In this document: piece after piece, positions 1-8,586 of the stretch
Layout of the letters: each line of letters begins with the position of its first letter
How positions within the stretch are numbered: position 1 is the first letter of the stretch
Source: an uncultured Bacteroidota bacterium
GTDB lineage: Bacteria > Bacteroidota > Bacteroidia > Bacteroidales > P3
Length of the DNA: 64,000 nucleotides
NCBI GenBank assembly: GCA_902788805.1
Contig: CADALO010000006.1
Location: 1-64,000, forward strand
Direction of reading: 5' to 3'
Made by a program: the position numbers and the translations under genes
The notes under the pieces: model-generated
The model's database searches: none
What the model was told of the DNA's origin: nothing
Seen by the model: the letters and a program-made list of their open reading frames with translations, nothing else

Positions 1-47
1 CGCTCCCTCTTTTTTGGTCTATTTATTTATACTCCAGTTATTTGCTA

Positions 48-77
48 CAAAAATACAAAATAATTCCAAAATGCAAA
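48..77 (-). promoter_or_regulatory. Predicted promoter firing leftward out of the window
   Basis: On the minus strand TATTTTTG (55 to 48) is preceded 18 bp upstream by TTTG (77 to 74), close to the Bacteroidota housekeeping pattern TTTG-N19-TAnnTTTG. It would drive a gene to the left of the window, which makes the 1-975 region an intergenic space between divergent genes. Confidence 0.5.
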
Positions 78-85
78 TATAAGGT

Positions 86-120
86 CTCGGAGAGGGGTGC
101 CGCAAAGCGGCGGGGTGTGT
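86..120. repeat. Short dispersed GC-rich element, copy 1
   Basis: The sequence reads CTCGGAGAGGGGTGCCGC followed by a small CCGC/GCGG hairpin and CGGGGTGTGT. A related sequence (AGAGAGGGTGCCCCGC... GGGGCGTGTG) occurs at 29384-29416. Two copies with the same order of blocks suggest a dispersed non-coding repeat. The short ORF reading through here has no recognisable features. Confidence 0.45.
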
Positions 121-152
121 CGCACCGTCAAACCAATGCCCTACGTCGCTTT

Positions 153-264
153 CCGTCGGCCCTTCGGGGCTCTTTTATTTTGCTTCGTTTCCAGCAGGGG
201 TTCCGCCGTGCTCCACCCCAGCCTGTGTTCCGTCGCCCCTTCGGGGCTCTTTTTCGGCTCTTTT
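153..264. repeat. Pair of UUCG hairpins followed by T-runs
   Basis: The block CCGTCGGCCCTTCGGGGCTC (153-172) recurs as CCGTCGCCCCTTCGGGGCTC near 230-249. Each copy can form a short GCCC/GGGC stem with a TTCG loop and is followed by TCTTTT, so each resembles a weak intrinsic terminator. After the second copy the unit CTCTTTTTCGG is repeated. No gene was found that these would end, so the function is open. Confidence 0.4.
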
Positions 265-376
265 TCGGCTTAAATATGGGCATTCCACACACAAACCTAT
301 AATTATCAACCGTTTACACCAAAATCACACTGATTTTGACACCGTTTCACAACCGTCTCATTTCCAGACCTTCAAT

Positions 377-500
377 GGACCATCTCCGTCATATGTACAA
401 TATATGTACAATACTTGTACAATATTTGTACGTTTACAATTGTACAAGTATTGTACAACTATTGTACATATATTGATTGTACAACGACCAGTGTTGGTCC
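377..500. repeat. 11-bp-phased inverted repeat, copy 1 (TTGTACAA subtype)
   Basis: A long inverted repeat whose arms are built from 11-bp units of the type TGTACAATAyT, so the 8-bp palindrome TTGTACAA or a close variant recurs once per helical turn. The outer ends read GGACCATCTCCGTC and GACCAGTGTTGGTCC. The core 395-475 is the same as 41477-41558 apart from one inserted base. It lies between a leftward promoter at 48-77 and a rightward promoter at 880-909, so it is in a divergent intergenic space. Confidence 0.85.
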
Positions 501-528
501 GGAGCGCAGGCATCCCTGCCTGCCCCGT

Positions 529-583
529 GTGGGAATGTGGGAATGTGGGAATGCGTTAATGTGGGAATGCGTTAATGTGGGAG
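529..583. repeat. 8-bp tandem repeat
   Basis: About seven tandem units of GTGGGAAT, with two units changed to GCGTTAAT, run from 529 to 583. No coding sequence overlaps it. It is probably a slippage-prone simple repeat. Confidence 0.75.
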
Positions 584-624
584 TTTGAGGGGCAAATCGG
601 GGAGTTGGATATAGTGCCTGTCTG

Positions 625-808
625 CAACCCTGAAGGGGTTGACGCTCAATAACCGTGGGTGCGGAGTACCCGCGGATTATGGTATCTGACAGGGCAATAC
701 GACCCTAAAGGGGTCGCCCGAAGAGAGTCGGACGCAGAGGCAAGGGCACTCTCAGAGTGCTTTTGATGACACATAGCCTACCCCGGGCAACTTTGCAACC
801 TGAGGTTG
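625..808. other. Chain of five small hairpins, possible structured element
   Basis: Five short perfect or near-perfect inverted repeats follow each other: CAACCC/GGGTTG at 625-641, CCGTGGGT/ACCCGCGG at 653-675, CGACCC/GGGTCG at 700-716, GCACTC/GAGTGC at 746-760 and CAACC/GGTTG at 796-808. The first and third share the design of a 6-bp stem around TGAAG or TAAAG. There is no credible ORF. It could be a mobile non-autonomous repeat, a structured RNA or a remnant. I recognise no named family with certainty. Confidence 0.5.
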
Positions 809-879
809 TAAAGCGGCAATGCTTTCAGCGTCAAAAATGCGAGTGAACATATATTTTATATAAAAAAAGCACATTTATG

Positions 880-909
880 TTGGCTGTATCGTTTTTTTTC
901 GTACCTTTG
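880..909 (+). promoter_or_regulatory. Predicted promoter of the 976-5837 operon
   Basis: TTGG at 880-883 and TACCTTTG at 902-909 are separated by 18 bp, matching the Bacteroidota -33/-7 pattern. Transcription would begin near 914, giving a leader of about 60 nt that is A-rich and nearly free of G before the ATG at 976. Confidence 0.65.
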
Positions 910-975
910 CAAAATAATTCAAAACAACGAAACAATCCAATAACAAGTATAAATCATTGACAAATACACAAAAAA

Positions 976-2301
976 ATGAAAAAACTGTCTATTTTTCTTG
1001 TGCTTGCCAGTCTGTTGATGACATCCTGCCTTAAGGATGGCTTCAACGATTTTAACGCACTCAACTACCCGATGTCGTTCCACGGCGAGGTCAGTCCCAC
1101 GCTGGGCGTACCCATCGGAAGCGGTTCGGCAACCATCTTCGATATGCTGCAGATGGTGCAAATCTCCTACGCCAAGATGGAGGTCGATAGCCGTGGTATC
1201 CTGACCATCGTCTACGACACCTCTATGCCGTGGCACGTTGATTTTGACAACAGCAAGGGTACGAAAGGCGGCGGCGCCAAGAGCGACATTGTCCACATAG
1301 CCCGCAGCTCGATAGCAGGCTCGGTGGCTATCGACCTGTTCGACAATATGACCTTCCTCGACACAACGCAGATCGAGGTCGACAGCCTGCTTGTCTACTT
1401 CAGGGCCTACCTGAAGGCCGAGGCCAACGACAGCGCCCTGGCAATGATGGACAAGTATCACGTGCACGTGTACTACGACTCGCTCTATATCGATGTCTTA
1501 GGACACGACAACCAGTTGTATCACATCTATCCGTCGGCGAATACGGCACCCGACTCGATACCCATCGAGAACCTCATTGCCGGAGAGTACATAACGCTGT
1601 TCAACAACACCGACATCAGCGCGGCTATCAACCATCGCCCGAAGGAAATACACTACGGTGCCCGTATGAACATAGCCTTCGAAGCCGCCTTCTTCGCCTC
1701 GACGATAAGCGAGAACGATTTCGTGGCCGACTCCATCGGCGTCACGGCCATCGATATGAACGGCGACATCAAGGTGCGATTCCCTGTGTCGGCATATATC
1801 GACAACCTCCGCTATCAGACCGACATCAACTTCGAGCCTTCGTTCAGACTTGATGACTTGATCATCGACTCGTCGATGATATATATCGATTGTCAGAACG
1901 GCATACCGATGTCGCTGCTGGTGAGTGCACAGTTTGTCGACGCCAACGATGTGGTTATGTGCGACATTCTCAACCCCACCGTGACCGTTGTCGAGGGTGC
2001 CGAGGTTGCCCTCAACCCCGCCACAAACCTATACACGGCAACGAACCCCAAGCAGACGCTGGTGCAGGTGCCCATAACGAAGCCCGTCTTCGAGGCGCTG
2101 CTGAACACCAAGAAGATACGTCTGATGGCAGGCCTCAACACGTCGCCTACCGGCGACCCTGTGCGCAACCGTGTATCGATACAGGGCAACGACAAGCTCA
2201 ACCTGCGTGTCTGGGCAAAACTCAAACCCGAGTATACGCTTGACATTGATTTAGGCGGCAACGGCAATTCGGAAGAAAGCCAGAAAGGAGGTGCAAGATG
2301 A
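976..2301 (+). CDS. Conserved hypothetical lipoprotein
   Basis: A 441-residue protein with a lipoprotein signal peptide ending in the lipobox LMTSC (Cys18), so it should be anchored in the inner or outer membrane facing the periplasm or surface. The mature part is rich in beta-strand-like stretches and aspartate. I recognise no catalytic motif. Its TGA overlaps the ATG of the DUF5723-type barrel gene (ATGA at 2298), so the two are translationally coupled and probably act together in the outer membrane. The start is supported by the promoter at 880-909 and the A-rich leader. The family assignment remains open. Confidence 0.8.
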   Translation: MKKLSIFLVLASLLMTSCLKDGFNDFNALNYPMSFHGEVSPTLGVPIGSGSATIFDMLQMVQISYAKMEVDSRGILTIVYDTSMPWHVDFDNSKGTKGGGAKSDIVHIARSSIAGSVAIDLFDNMTFLDTTQIEVDSLLVYFRAYLKAEANDSALAMMDKYHVHVYYDSLYIDVLGHDNQLYHIYPSANTAPDSIPIENLIAGEYITLFNNTDISAAINHRPKEIHYGARMNIAFEAAFFASTISENDFVADSIGVTAIDMNGDIKVRFPVSAYIDNLRYQTDINFEPSFRLDDLIIDSSMIYIDCQNGIPMSLLVSAQFVDANDVVMCDILNPTVTVVEGAEVALNPATNLYTATNPKQTLVQVPITKPVFEALLNTKKIRLMAGLNTSPTGDPVRNRVSIQGNDKLNLRVWAKLKPEYTLDIDLGGNGNSEESQKGGAR

Positions 2302-3728
2302 GAAAGAACGTAGCAAGACTGGCAGCCGTGGCGCTGATGATGGTGGCAATGGCAATGCCCGAGGTGCTCAACGCCCAGAGCAACATTATGTACGGCTCGT
2401 CGCGTAACCCGCTGATGAACACGGCCAACCCCGCTTTCTTCCCGAGCCGCTCGAGAGTATACCTCTCGCTGCCGGGCGCCAACCTCGACTTCTCGAGTCC
2501 CCTCGCCTACTCCAGCATATTCCAGGTGGATACGGCGGCACAGAAGACTTACATCAATGCCAACAGCCTGCTCGACACGCTGGCCAACGGCGAGAAGATA
2601 CGCTTCGGTACCAATGTGAACGCCGTGGGCCTTGGCCTCAACTTCGGCAAGTTCTTCCTTACCCTCTCGGCTCAGGCCAAGGTGGACCTTGGTTTCGGTT
2701 TGCCACAGGGTCTGGTGACGTTCCTCAACGAAGGTAACTACGGCCATACGGGTGACGACGTAATAGAGCTGCTTGACGGCAACCTGATCTGCGCCCGTGC
2801 ATACGGCGAAGGAGCCTTGGGCGTAGGCATACGCCTTATGGACGACCATCTGACCATCGGCGCACGTGTGAAGATGCTTGTGGGCTACCTCGACCTCTCC
2901 AACGCAGGGTCGTCGCTCACGCTGACCACTGCCCCCGACTACTCGACGATGACCGCCGACCTCAACCTCGATATGAACTATGCCGGCGCCGTCAACCTGA
3001 TACGCGACACGGTTTCGGGCAAGACCAACTTCGAGATTGGCAGCTATTTCCCGAAGAACTACGGTCTTAACTTCGACCTTGGCGCACACTACGAGAACGA
3101 CCTCTTCGAGGTATCGGCTTCGATCATCGACCTCGGCCCCGGAATCCATTGGACGGAGAACATCAAGAAGGTGGTTTCGGCACGCGAGAACAACAGTTTC
3201 ACCTTCAGCGGTATGGATGTCAGCAACCTGATGCACGGCGGTACGCTCGACTCGACCTACAGCCAGATGCTTATCGACTCGTTGTCGTCGCTGGCCGAAT
3301 ATAAGGTTGTAGACGGCGGTGCCGACTACTGGACCTCGATACCCACCAAAGTCAACGTGGGCGGTATGTTCCACCTTACGCCCGGTGTCAGCACCGGCCT
3401 GCTGTTCCACGGCGAGTTTGAGCGCGGCCTGGTCAAGGTAGGCGATGTCTTCAAGACCCAGAACGTGGGTTTCTACAGCCGCACATCGCTGCTGGCCCGC
3501 GTCAATATCCACGACTGGGTCGAGGTGGTGGCATCGGCATCGGTGCTGAGCAGCAACGGCAGCTGGAGCTGGGTGAACCCCGGTGTGGGTCTTACCCTCA
3601 CTCCTTTCCGCACGCTGCAGATCTATACCTTCCTCGACTACATTTCGAACCTCTACCTTGTAGATGCCAAGCATCTGAATATCTCGGTGGGTCTCAACCT
3701 CTTCCTGGGCAGCAGCTCGGAGAGATAA
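2298..3728 (+). CDS. DUF5723-type outer-membrane beta-barrel protein
   Basis: A 476-residue secreted protein with a signal peptide (cleavage likely after LNA near residue 26). It begins with the phrase YGSSRNPLMNTANPAFFPSR and continues in many alternating amphipathic strands ending in LGSSSER, which fits the DUF5723 barrel group of Bacteroidota. The family has no established biochemical role. Coupling to the preceding lipoprotein by a 4-bp overlap, and a second small lipoprotein 28 bp downstream, suggest an outer-membrane assembly of barrel plus lipoproteins. A 593-residue ORF lies antisense to much of it and is a reading-frame shadow. Confidence 0.8.
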   Translation: MRKNVARLAAVALMMVAMAMPEVLNAQSNIMYGSSRNPLMNTANPAFFPSRSRVYLSLPGANLDFSSPLAYSSIFQVDTAAQKTYINANSLLDTLANGEKIRFGTNVNAVGLGLNFGKFFLTLSAQAKVDLGFGLPQGLVTFLNEGNYGHTGDDVIELLDGNLICARAYGEGALGVGIRLMDDHLTIGARVKMLVGYLDLSNAGSSLTLTTAPDYSTMTADLNLDMNYAGAVNLIRDTVSGKTNFEIGSYFPKNYGLNFDLGAHYENDLFEVSASIIDLGPGIHWTENIKKVVSARENNSFTFSGMDVSNLMHGGTLDSTYSQMLIDSLSSLAEYKVVDGGADYWTSIPTKVNVGGMFHLTPGVSTGLLFHGEFERGLVKVGDVFKTQNVGFYSRTSLLARVNIHDWVEVVASASVLSSNGSWSWVNPGVGLTLTPFRTLQIYTFLDYISNLYLVDAKHLNISVGLNLFLGSSSER

Positions 3729-3756
3729 GAAACGAAGAAATAATTAATACCAACCA

Positions 3757-4125
3757 ATGAAAAAGATACTTTTAGCAATCATAACGATTACCACCGTACT
3801 CCTCGCTGCCTGCAACCGCGACATCGAGGAGTTTCGGTTCAAAGGCGTCGTGGTGGGCGGCGAGCTGTGCTCCAACTCGCAGCTTGCCTACATCCTCGAC
3901 ATCAAGTCGCCCGAAAGCATCGGCGGCTCGTATACCAACGCCAGTGGCAGCTACAGCAACGCCATCATAGCCTACCGCTCGTCGAGGATGCTGTATCAGG
4001 GCGACACCATCTATGGCATTGCCTACTTCACAAAGAGCTATGCCGCCCTCAACTGCTTCGGAATAATTGACGACAACCTGCCGGAAGCAATACTGCTTTC
4101 GGTGGACGAGGAGGCGAGCGAATAA
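3757..4125 (+). CDS. Small lipoprotein of unknown function
   Basis: A 122-residue protein with the lipobox LLAAC (Cys19), followed by NRDIEEFRF. There are no further motifs that I can name. It sits 28 bp after the barrel gene and 33 bp before der on the same strand, so it likely shares the transcript starting near 914. It is probably a partner of the two envelope proteins before it. The C-terminus is acidic (DEEASE). Confidence 0.75.
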   Translation: MKKILLAIITITTVLLAACNRDIEEFRFKGVVVGGELCSNSQLAYILDIKSPESIGGSYTNASGSYSNAIIAYRSSRMLYQGDTIYGIAYFTKSYAALNCFGIIDDNLPEAILLSVDEEASE

Positions 4126-4158
4126 TGATTATTGAACGGAGAATTTCGAGAAAGAAAT

Positions 4159-5466
4159 ATGTCTAATATTGTAGCTATTGTAGGACGCCCGAATGTGGGC
4201 AAATCAACGCTTTTCAACAGACTTATAGAGGAGCGCAAGGCCATCGTCGACGAGACTGCCGGCGTGACCCGCGACCGTCAGTACGGCCACAGCGACTGGA
4301 ACGGCAAGCACTTCTCGGTCATCGACACAGGCGGCTATGTGATTGGCGGCGACGACGAGTTTGACACCGAGATACGCAAACAGGTGGCGCTGGCCATAGA
4401 CGAGGCCGACGTCATACTGTTCCTTGTCGACGCCAAAGAGGGTCTTACGCCTATGGATGAAGATGTGGCCGATATGCTGCGCCGCTGCAAGAAGAAAGTC
4501 CTGCTGGTGGTGAACAAATGCGACACCGCCGCTCGCCAGGAGACTATAGGCGAGTTCTATGCTCTCGGATTGGGTGAACTCTACCCTATTGCCGGCATCA
4601 CCGGCAGTGGCACGGGCGACTTGCTCGACACTGTGGTGGCCGACTTTGACGAAGGCGAAGAAGAGCATAGCGATGGGCTGCCGCGCATAGCCGTAGTGGG
4701 ACGCCCCAATGTGGGCAAGTCGTCGTTTATCAACGCCATCACCGGCACAGAGCGCAATATTGTGACGCCCATTGCAGGCACCACGCGCGACTCGGTGCTG
4801 TCGCACTACAACCTGTTCGGGTTCGACTTCAACTTTGTCGACACGGCAGGATTGCGCAAAAAGAGCAAGGTGAGCGAGGATCTGGAGTTCTACTCGGTGT
4901 TGCGTTCGGTGCGCGCCATAGAAGCCAGCGACGTGTGCATACTGATGCTTGACGCCTCGCAGGGGCTTGAGCAGCAGGACCTCAATATCTTCGGCCTTAT
5001 TCAGCGCAACCACAAAGGCGTGGTGATAGTAGTCAACAAGTGGGACTTGATTGAGAAAGACAATAATACGCACAAAGAGTTCGAGCAGCTGATACGCGAG
5101 CGAATATCGCCGTTCGATGACGTGCCTATTGTTTTCACGTCGGTCATCAACAAGCAGCGCATCCACAAGGTGCTGGAGACCGCTCGCGCGGTGTATAACG
5201 CCCGTAGCCGCAAGATATCGACATCGGAGCTCAACGATGCCCTGCTGCCTATCGTCAAGGAGCAGAATCCGCCGCCGAGCGTGAAAGGGAAATGGGTAAA
5301 AATCAAATATATTACCCAGCTCCCCACCCCCTATCCGCAGTTTGTGTTCTTCTGCAACCTGCCGCAATATGTTCGCGACCCCTACCGTCGCTTTGTGGAG
5401 AACAGGATGCGCGAGATGTGGGACTTCCACGGTGTGCCTATGAACATTTATTTCCGCGCCAAATGA
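4159..5466 (+). CDS. der: Ribosome biogenesis GTPase Der (EngA)
   Basis: Der is a tandem-GTPase that helps mature the 50S ribosomal subunit. Two G-domains are visible: G1 GRPNVGKST at residues 9-17 with DTGG and NKCD, and a second GRPNVGKSS near residues 180-190 with DTAGL and NKWD. A C-terminal KH-like domain follows and ends in [11 protein letters not shown], as usual for the family. Length 435 is normal. I start at ATG 4159 ([11 protein letters not shown]) because the longer upstream start would add nine residues the family lacks. The stop overlaps the next gene's start by 4 bp. Confidence 0.97.
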   Translation: MSNIVAIVGRPNVGKSTLFNRLIEERKAIVDETAGVTRDRQYGHSDWNGKHFSVIDTGGYVIGGDDEFDTEIRKQVALAIDEADVILFLVDAKEGLTPMDEDVADMLRRCKKKVLLVVNKCDTAARQETIGEFYALGLGELYPIAGITGSGTGDLLDTVVADFDEGEEEHSDGLPRIAVVGRPNVGKSSFINAITGTERNIVTPIAGTTRDSVLSHYNLFGFDFNFVDTAGLRKKSKVSEDLEFYSVLRSVRAIEASDVCILMLDASQGLEQQDLNIFGLIQRNHKGVVIVVNKWDLIEKDNNTHKEFEQLIRERISPFDDVPIVFTSVINKQRIHKVLETARAVYNARSRKISTSELNDALLPIVKEQNPPPSVKGKWVKIKYITQLPTPYPQFVFFCNLPQYVRDPYRRFVENRMREMWDFHGVPMNIYFRAK

Positions 5467-5837
5467 GCGATATACGCATTGACAAATACCTGTGGGCCGT
5501 GCGACTGTTCAAGACGCGAAGCCTGGCTACCGACGCCTGCAGGTCGGGTCGCGTGAAGATGAACGGAATGCCTGTCAAGGCGTCGCACGAAATCAGCGAA
5601 GGCGAGATCTACGAGCTGAACATCGACCAGATGCACCGGACCGTACAGGTGAAGGCCCTGCTGGGTAACCGCGTGGGAGCGAAACTGGTGGAGAACTACC
5701 TGACAGACCTGACACCGCAAGAGGAGTATGAGCGCATACAGATGGCGCGTCAATACGGCTTCGAGAAGCGCGACCGTGGCTCGGGACGCCCGACAAAGCG
5801 TGACCGCAGAGAGATTGAAGAATTCAAGTATATGTAA
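5463..5837 (+). CDS. S4-domain RNA-binding protein, Hsp15 type
   Basis: A 124-residue S4-domain protein ([20 protein letters not shown], then [11 protein letters not shown] at about residues 28-38) with a very basic C-terminal tail ([21 protein letters not shown]). In E. coli, Hsp15 binds stalled 50S subunits carrying nascent chains. Pairing with der, another 50S factor, by an ATGA overlap fits a ribosome-related role. The ATG at 5463 was chosen because the domain starts at once; an open frame further upstream lies inside der. Confidence 0.88.
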   Translation: MSDIRIDKYLWAVRLFKTRSLATDACRSGRVKMNGMPVKASHEISEGEIYELNIDQMHRTVQVKALLGNRVGAKLVENYLTDLTPQEEYERIQMARQYGFEKRDRGSGRPTKRDRREIEEFKYM

Positions 5838-5853
5838 CATACGCCAATAATGC

Positions 5854-5892
5854 AAAAAGAAAACAGGACGGCTGTCGTCCTGTTTTCTTTTT
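5854..5892. terminator. Bidirectional intrinsic terminator
   Basis: A long stem, AAAAAGAAAACAGGACG (5854-5870) pairing with CGTCCTGTTTTCTTTTT (5876-5892) around a GCTGT loop, is flanked by A-run and T-run. It lies between the convergent Hsp15-type gene and the nitroreductase gene and can end transcription from both sides. Confidence 0.9.
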
Positions 5893-5914
5893 TTTTGCTA
5901 TGCCTTGACGGGCA

Positions 5915-6565
5915 TTACCAGCGGTTGTAGTGTATGCGCTCGGGGTTCCACTTGTCCTTGGGCTGCTCGTCGCCGGCAGGATAGCCAACAGGAACGATGC
6001 TGTAGGGCACAATGTTGCCGGGCAGATTGAGATAGGCAGCCACAGGGTCCATACGGTCGTGGAAAGGATAGCAGGCCGTCCATACGGCGCCAAGGCCATA
6101 GGCTTCGGCAGCAAGGAGGAAGTTCTCGGTGCAGGCCCCCATATCGTCACGCCAAATGCTGTTGGGCTTGGTCTCGACAGGACCGTTGGGGTTCTCGCGC
6201 GGAGCACGCGTAACGGTGGTGTCGGCACAGAAGATGACCACAGCGGCAGATTGCTGGAATTTCTCCATATTGAAGTTGCCTTCAAACAGCTTGTCATACT
6301 GGCTCTTGTCGGTCATAACGACGATATGCCACGGACGGACGTCCATTCCCGACGGGGCGGCGACGGCGGCACGGAGCAGTTTTTCCATCACATCAGCAGC
6401 AATAGTGTCGCTGGTGTAGGAGCGCACACTCTTGCGCTGCATAATAGTGTTGATTATTGCATCGGTGGCGTTGACAGTGCCGTTGGAACACTCTTCCTTG
6501 CCGCCACAGCAGCTTGCAGCCAATACAGCCACGGCTGCGATTACAAATAATGTACTTTTTTTCAT
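5915..6565 (-). CDS. Nitroreductase-family lipoprotein
   Basis: A 216-residue protein that starts with a lipoprotein signal (LAASC, Cys19), unusual for a nitroreductase, followed by an FMN-dependent nitroreductase fold: RKSVRSYTSD near residues 44-53 is the FMN phosphate-binding start, AAPSGMDVRPWHIVV follows, and GLGAVWTACYP is the conserved C-terminal part. It should reduce nitro or quinone-like substrates using NAD(P)H if a cofactor is available outside the cytoplasm. It lies 31 bp after the LtaS-like gene on the same strand, so they may be cotranscribed, and the terminator at 5854-5892 closes the unit. Confidence 0.85.
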   Translation of the reverse strand: MKKSTLFVIAAVAVLAASCCGGKEECSNGTVNATDAIINTIMQRKSVRSYTSDTIAADVMEKLLRAAVAAPSGMDVRPWHIVVMTDKSQYDKLFEGNFNMEKFQQSAAVVIFCADTTVTRAPRENPNGPVETKPNSIWRDDMGACTENFLLAAEAYGLGAVWTACYPFHDRMDPVAAYLNLPGNIVPYSIVPVGYPAGDEQPKDKWNPERIHYNRW

Positions 6566-6596
6566 TTGATTATTTTTTATGTTTGTGATATATACT

Positions 6597-8417
6597 TTAC
6601 TTTTTGAAGACGGCCGCAGTTGATTTGTAGAGATGCTGCAGCATCGCCTTGATGAATGTCGCCTCGTTGCCGCCGTGCGAGCCGGAGAGGGCCGTTGCCG
6701 AGTTGTCGGCGCATTCGAAGCGCGTTACGCCCGCCGAATCAATCAGGTTGCATCCGTTTTTGAAACAATGGACGGCAAAGTGGTAGTTGCTTGTGTATTG
6801 AGGGGAAAGGACGTTTCGGCTGAAAGGGAAAGGCTTGGAATCGAGCTGCATCTGCGACAGAAGCGTTGCCGCTATGTCGCTCTGGCTCATCAAAATGTCG
6901 ATTTCTTTATGAGGGCTCTTCACTGCGCCGCCGATCCACACCATAGGGATGTGCGACACCCTGTAGTCGCTTGTCGACTGCGAGGAGGAGAGCGGCACTC
7001 CGTGGTCGGGAACGATAATGACAAGCAAGCTGTCCCAGACAGGCATCCGCTTCAAGCTGTCTATCAGCACCGCCAGGCAGGAGTCGGTGTAGGCAAACGC
7101 ATTCTTGCGGTCATCGGCCAGACGCTGCATTGGCACGGTCCAAGGCTCGTGGCTGCTCAGGGTGAGGATGACGTCCAGCCGCGACTTGTCGTTTTGTTTG
7201 TCATAGCCAAACACCGAAGGCAGCAACGTATAGGCATCGGGAGCACCCCAACTGCTGAGTTTGGCCTGACGGCCGAAGTCCTCGCCACCGGCAACACTCT
7301 CGAAACCAGTTTCAAGCATATAGCCACGCATATTGGTGAAGTCGATATCGCCACCATAAACAAAGCGTGTCGCATAGCCCTCACCACGCAACGTGCGCAC
7401 TATGGAGGGAAGCCGTCCGCAGAGCCCGCTCATTTTCATAAGCGACGTAGTGGGCATCCCAGGCCAGCCATTCAGGATAGACACAAGTCCTCGGTCGGTA
7501 CGGAAGTTGTTGGCGTAGCAATTGGTAAACAGCACGCCCTCAGATGCATATCGCATCAGGTTGGGAGCGACGCTGTCGTTCATCGTCATATCCCAACCAC
7601 CGCCTTCCCATACGACAAGCAACACATCTGGCCTCGTCACAGATAGCAAAGTGTCTGTAATCTCAGCACTTGTCACGAAACAGGGAGCCACAATGCTTTC
7701 AGCCTCGCTGTCGGTCATAAAATTGAACTCATCTTCAAGTTTTTCCTTTTTGGACAGCGAGTGGAACATATTGAAAAGCGGGTTCAAAGCCGAGTGGTTG
7801 CAGAACGAATGATTGGAATAATAAGCATAGGACGGATTGGCTGTCGACTGCGATACGCCACCACGCATACCAAGGAACACCAGTCCTGCCAGCGGAATGA
7901 AGAGCAGTGCCGCCCAGCGGTTGGCGACAGGCTTGTAGTCCTTCCCTGTCACACGACGGAAGCAGAAAATATAGAACCAAACTAAAGCACCTATAAGCAC
8001 TATGCCTATGGGTATCGTCCACCAACTGACGCTGGCGAACATATCCTTTGGTTTCAATGCATAGATCAGGTCGTTGGCATCAATCTTGGCCCCCCAGAAG
8101 TGGTAGAGCACAAGGTCGGCGGCAAAGACAAGAGCCATAACCAGTGCTATTGGAACATAGTAAAAGTCCAAAGCCTTCCCAAGGCGCATCTTTCTGACTA
8201 TACAGCTGACAGCAGCCAGCAGAAGCGGAATTATAAGCAGATAGGACGCAGCGACAGAATCCAAGCGCAATCCGTGCCAAAGGGCAAGCGCACACTCACC
8301 GAACGGCGCGCCATCGGCATAACCCATATTCACAAGCATAAAGAGTGCCTTCTGCAACACGAAAAGGAGCAGCAAGAGAATGTATAACTTGAAAAGCAGA
8401 GCAATACGTTGCTTCAT
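6597..8417 (-). CDS. LtaS-type membrane phosphoglycerol transferase/sulfatase-fold enzyme
   Basis: A 606-residue protein with about five N-terminal membrane segments (roughly residues 10-32, 58-76, 88-106, 136-157, 170-188) and a periplasmic alkaline-phosphatase-like domain. PDVLLVVWEGGGWD holds the first metal site, NNFRTDRGL carries the probable nucleophile Thr307, and SSHEPW and VPDHG are later metal or substrate motifs. Relatives move phosphoglycerol or phosphoethanolamine onto envelope glycans or lipids; the acceptor here is unknown. ATG 8417 is preferred over the longer start at 8438, which overlaps a -7-like box TATTTTTG (8443 to 8436). Confidence 0.88.
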   Translation of the reverse strand: MKQRIALLFKLYILLLLLFVLQKALFMLVNMGYADGAPFGECALALWHGLRLDSVAASYLLIIPLLLAAVSCIVRKMRLGKALDFYYVPIALVMALVFAADLVLYHFWGAKIDANDLIYALKPKDMFASVSWWTIPIGIVLIGALVWFYIFCFRRVTGKDYKPVANRWAALLFIPLAGLVFLGMRGGVSQSTANPSYAYYSNHSFCNHSALNPLFNMFHSLSKKEKLEDEFNFMTDSEAESIVAPCFVTSAEITDTLLSVTRPDVLLVVWEGGGWDMTMNDSVAPNLMRYASEGVLFTNCYANNFRTDRGLVSILNGWPGMPTTSLMKMSGLCGRLPSIVRTLRGEGYATRFVYGGDIDFTNMRGYMLETGFESVAGGEDFGRQAKLSSWGAPDAYTLLPSVFGYDKQNDKSRLDVILTLSSHEPWTVPMQRLADDRKNAFAYTDSCLAVLIDSLKRMPVWDSLLVIIVPDHGVPLSSSQSTSDYRVSHIPMVWIGGAVKSPHKEIDILMSQSDIAATLLSQMQLDSKPFPFSRNVLSPQYTSNYHFAVHCFKNGCNLIDSAGVTRFECADNSATALSGSHGGNEATFIKAMLQHLYKSTAAVFKK

Positions 8418-8435
8418 AACATTGGTTTTGTTTTG

Positions 8436-8443
8436 CAAAAATA
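8436..8443 (-). promoter_or_regulatory. Possible -7 element of the LtaS-like gene
   Basis: TATTTTTG on the minus strand ends 18 bp before the chosen ATG at 8417. No TTTG stands at the usual distance upstream, so this is only half of the expected promoter. Confidence 0.35.
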
Positions 8444-8506
8444 CAAAAAAAAGACAAAACTGCCTATATGAGTAAAAGATTTAGCCGTGCCCTACGATTG
8501 ACGCAT

Positions 8507-8537
8507 AAAAAAACGGAGGCATTTGCCTCCGTTTTAT
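8507..8537. terminator. Intrinsic terminator after the M13 peptidase gene
   Basis: AAAACGGAGGC pairs with GCCTCCGTTTT around an ATTT loop, with A- and T-runs on both flanks. It lies just past the stop of the peptidase gene at 8587 and ends that leftward transcript. It also separates it from the LtaS-like gene, which has its own start. Confidence 0.88.
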
Positions 8538-8586
8538 AATGAGTTACTTTTCGGTAATAACCGACGCGGACGTCGGCAGCCTTACA

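Noticed and set aside
42..302. 86-codon ORF at the left edge
   Set aside because: It runs through a dispersed repeat and two hairpins, is Arg/Phe/Pro-rich and has no family features.
1893..3674. 593-codon ORF antisense to the lipoprotein and barrel genes
   Set aside because: It spans the 3' end of one gene and most of the next on the other strand, with no recognisable domain; the plus-strand genes have signal peptides and a translational coupling.
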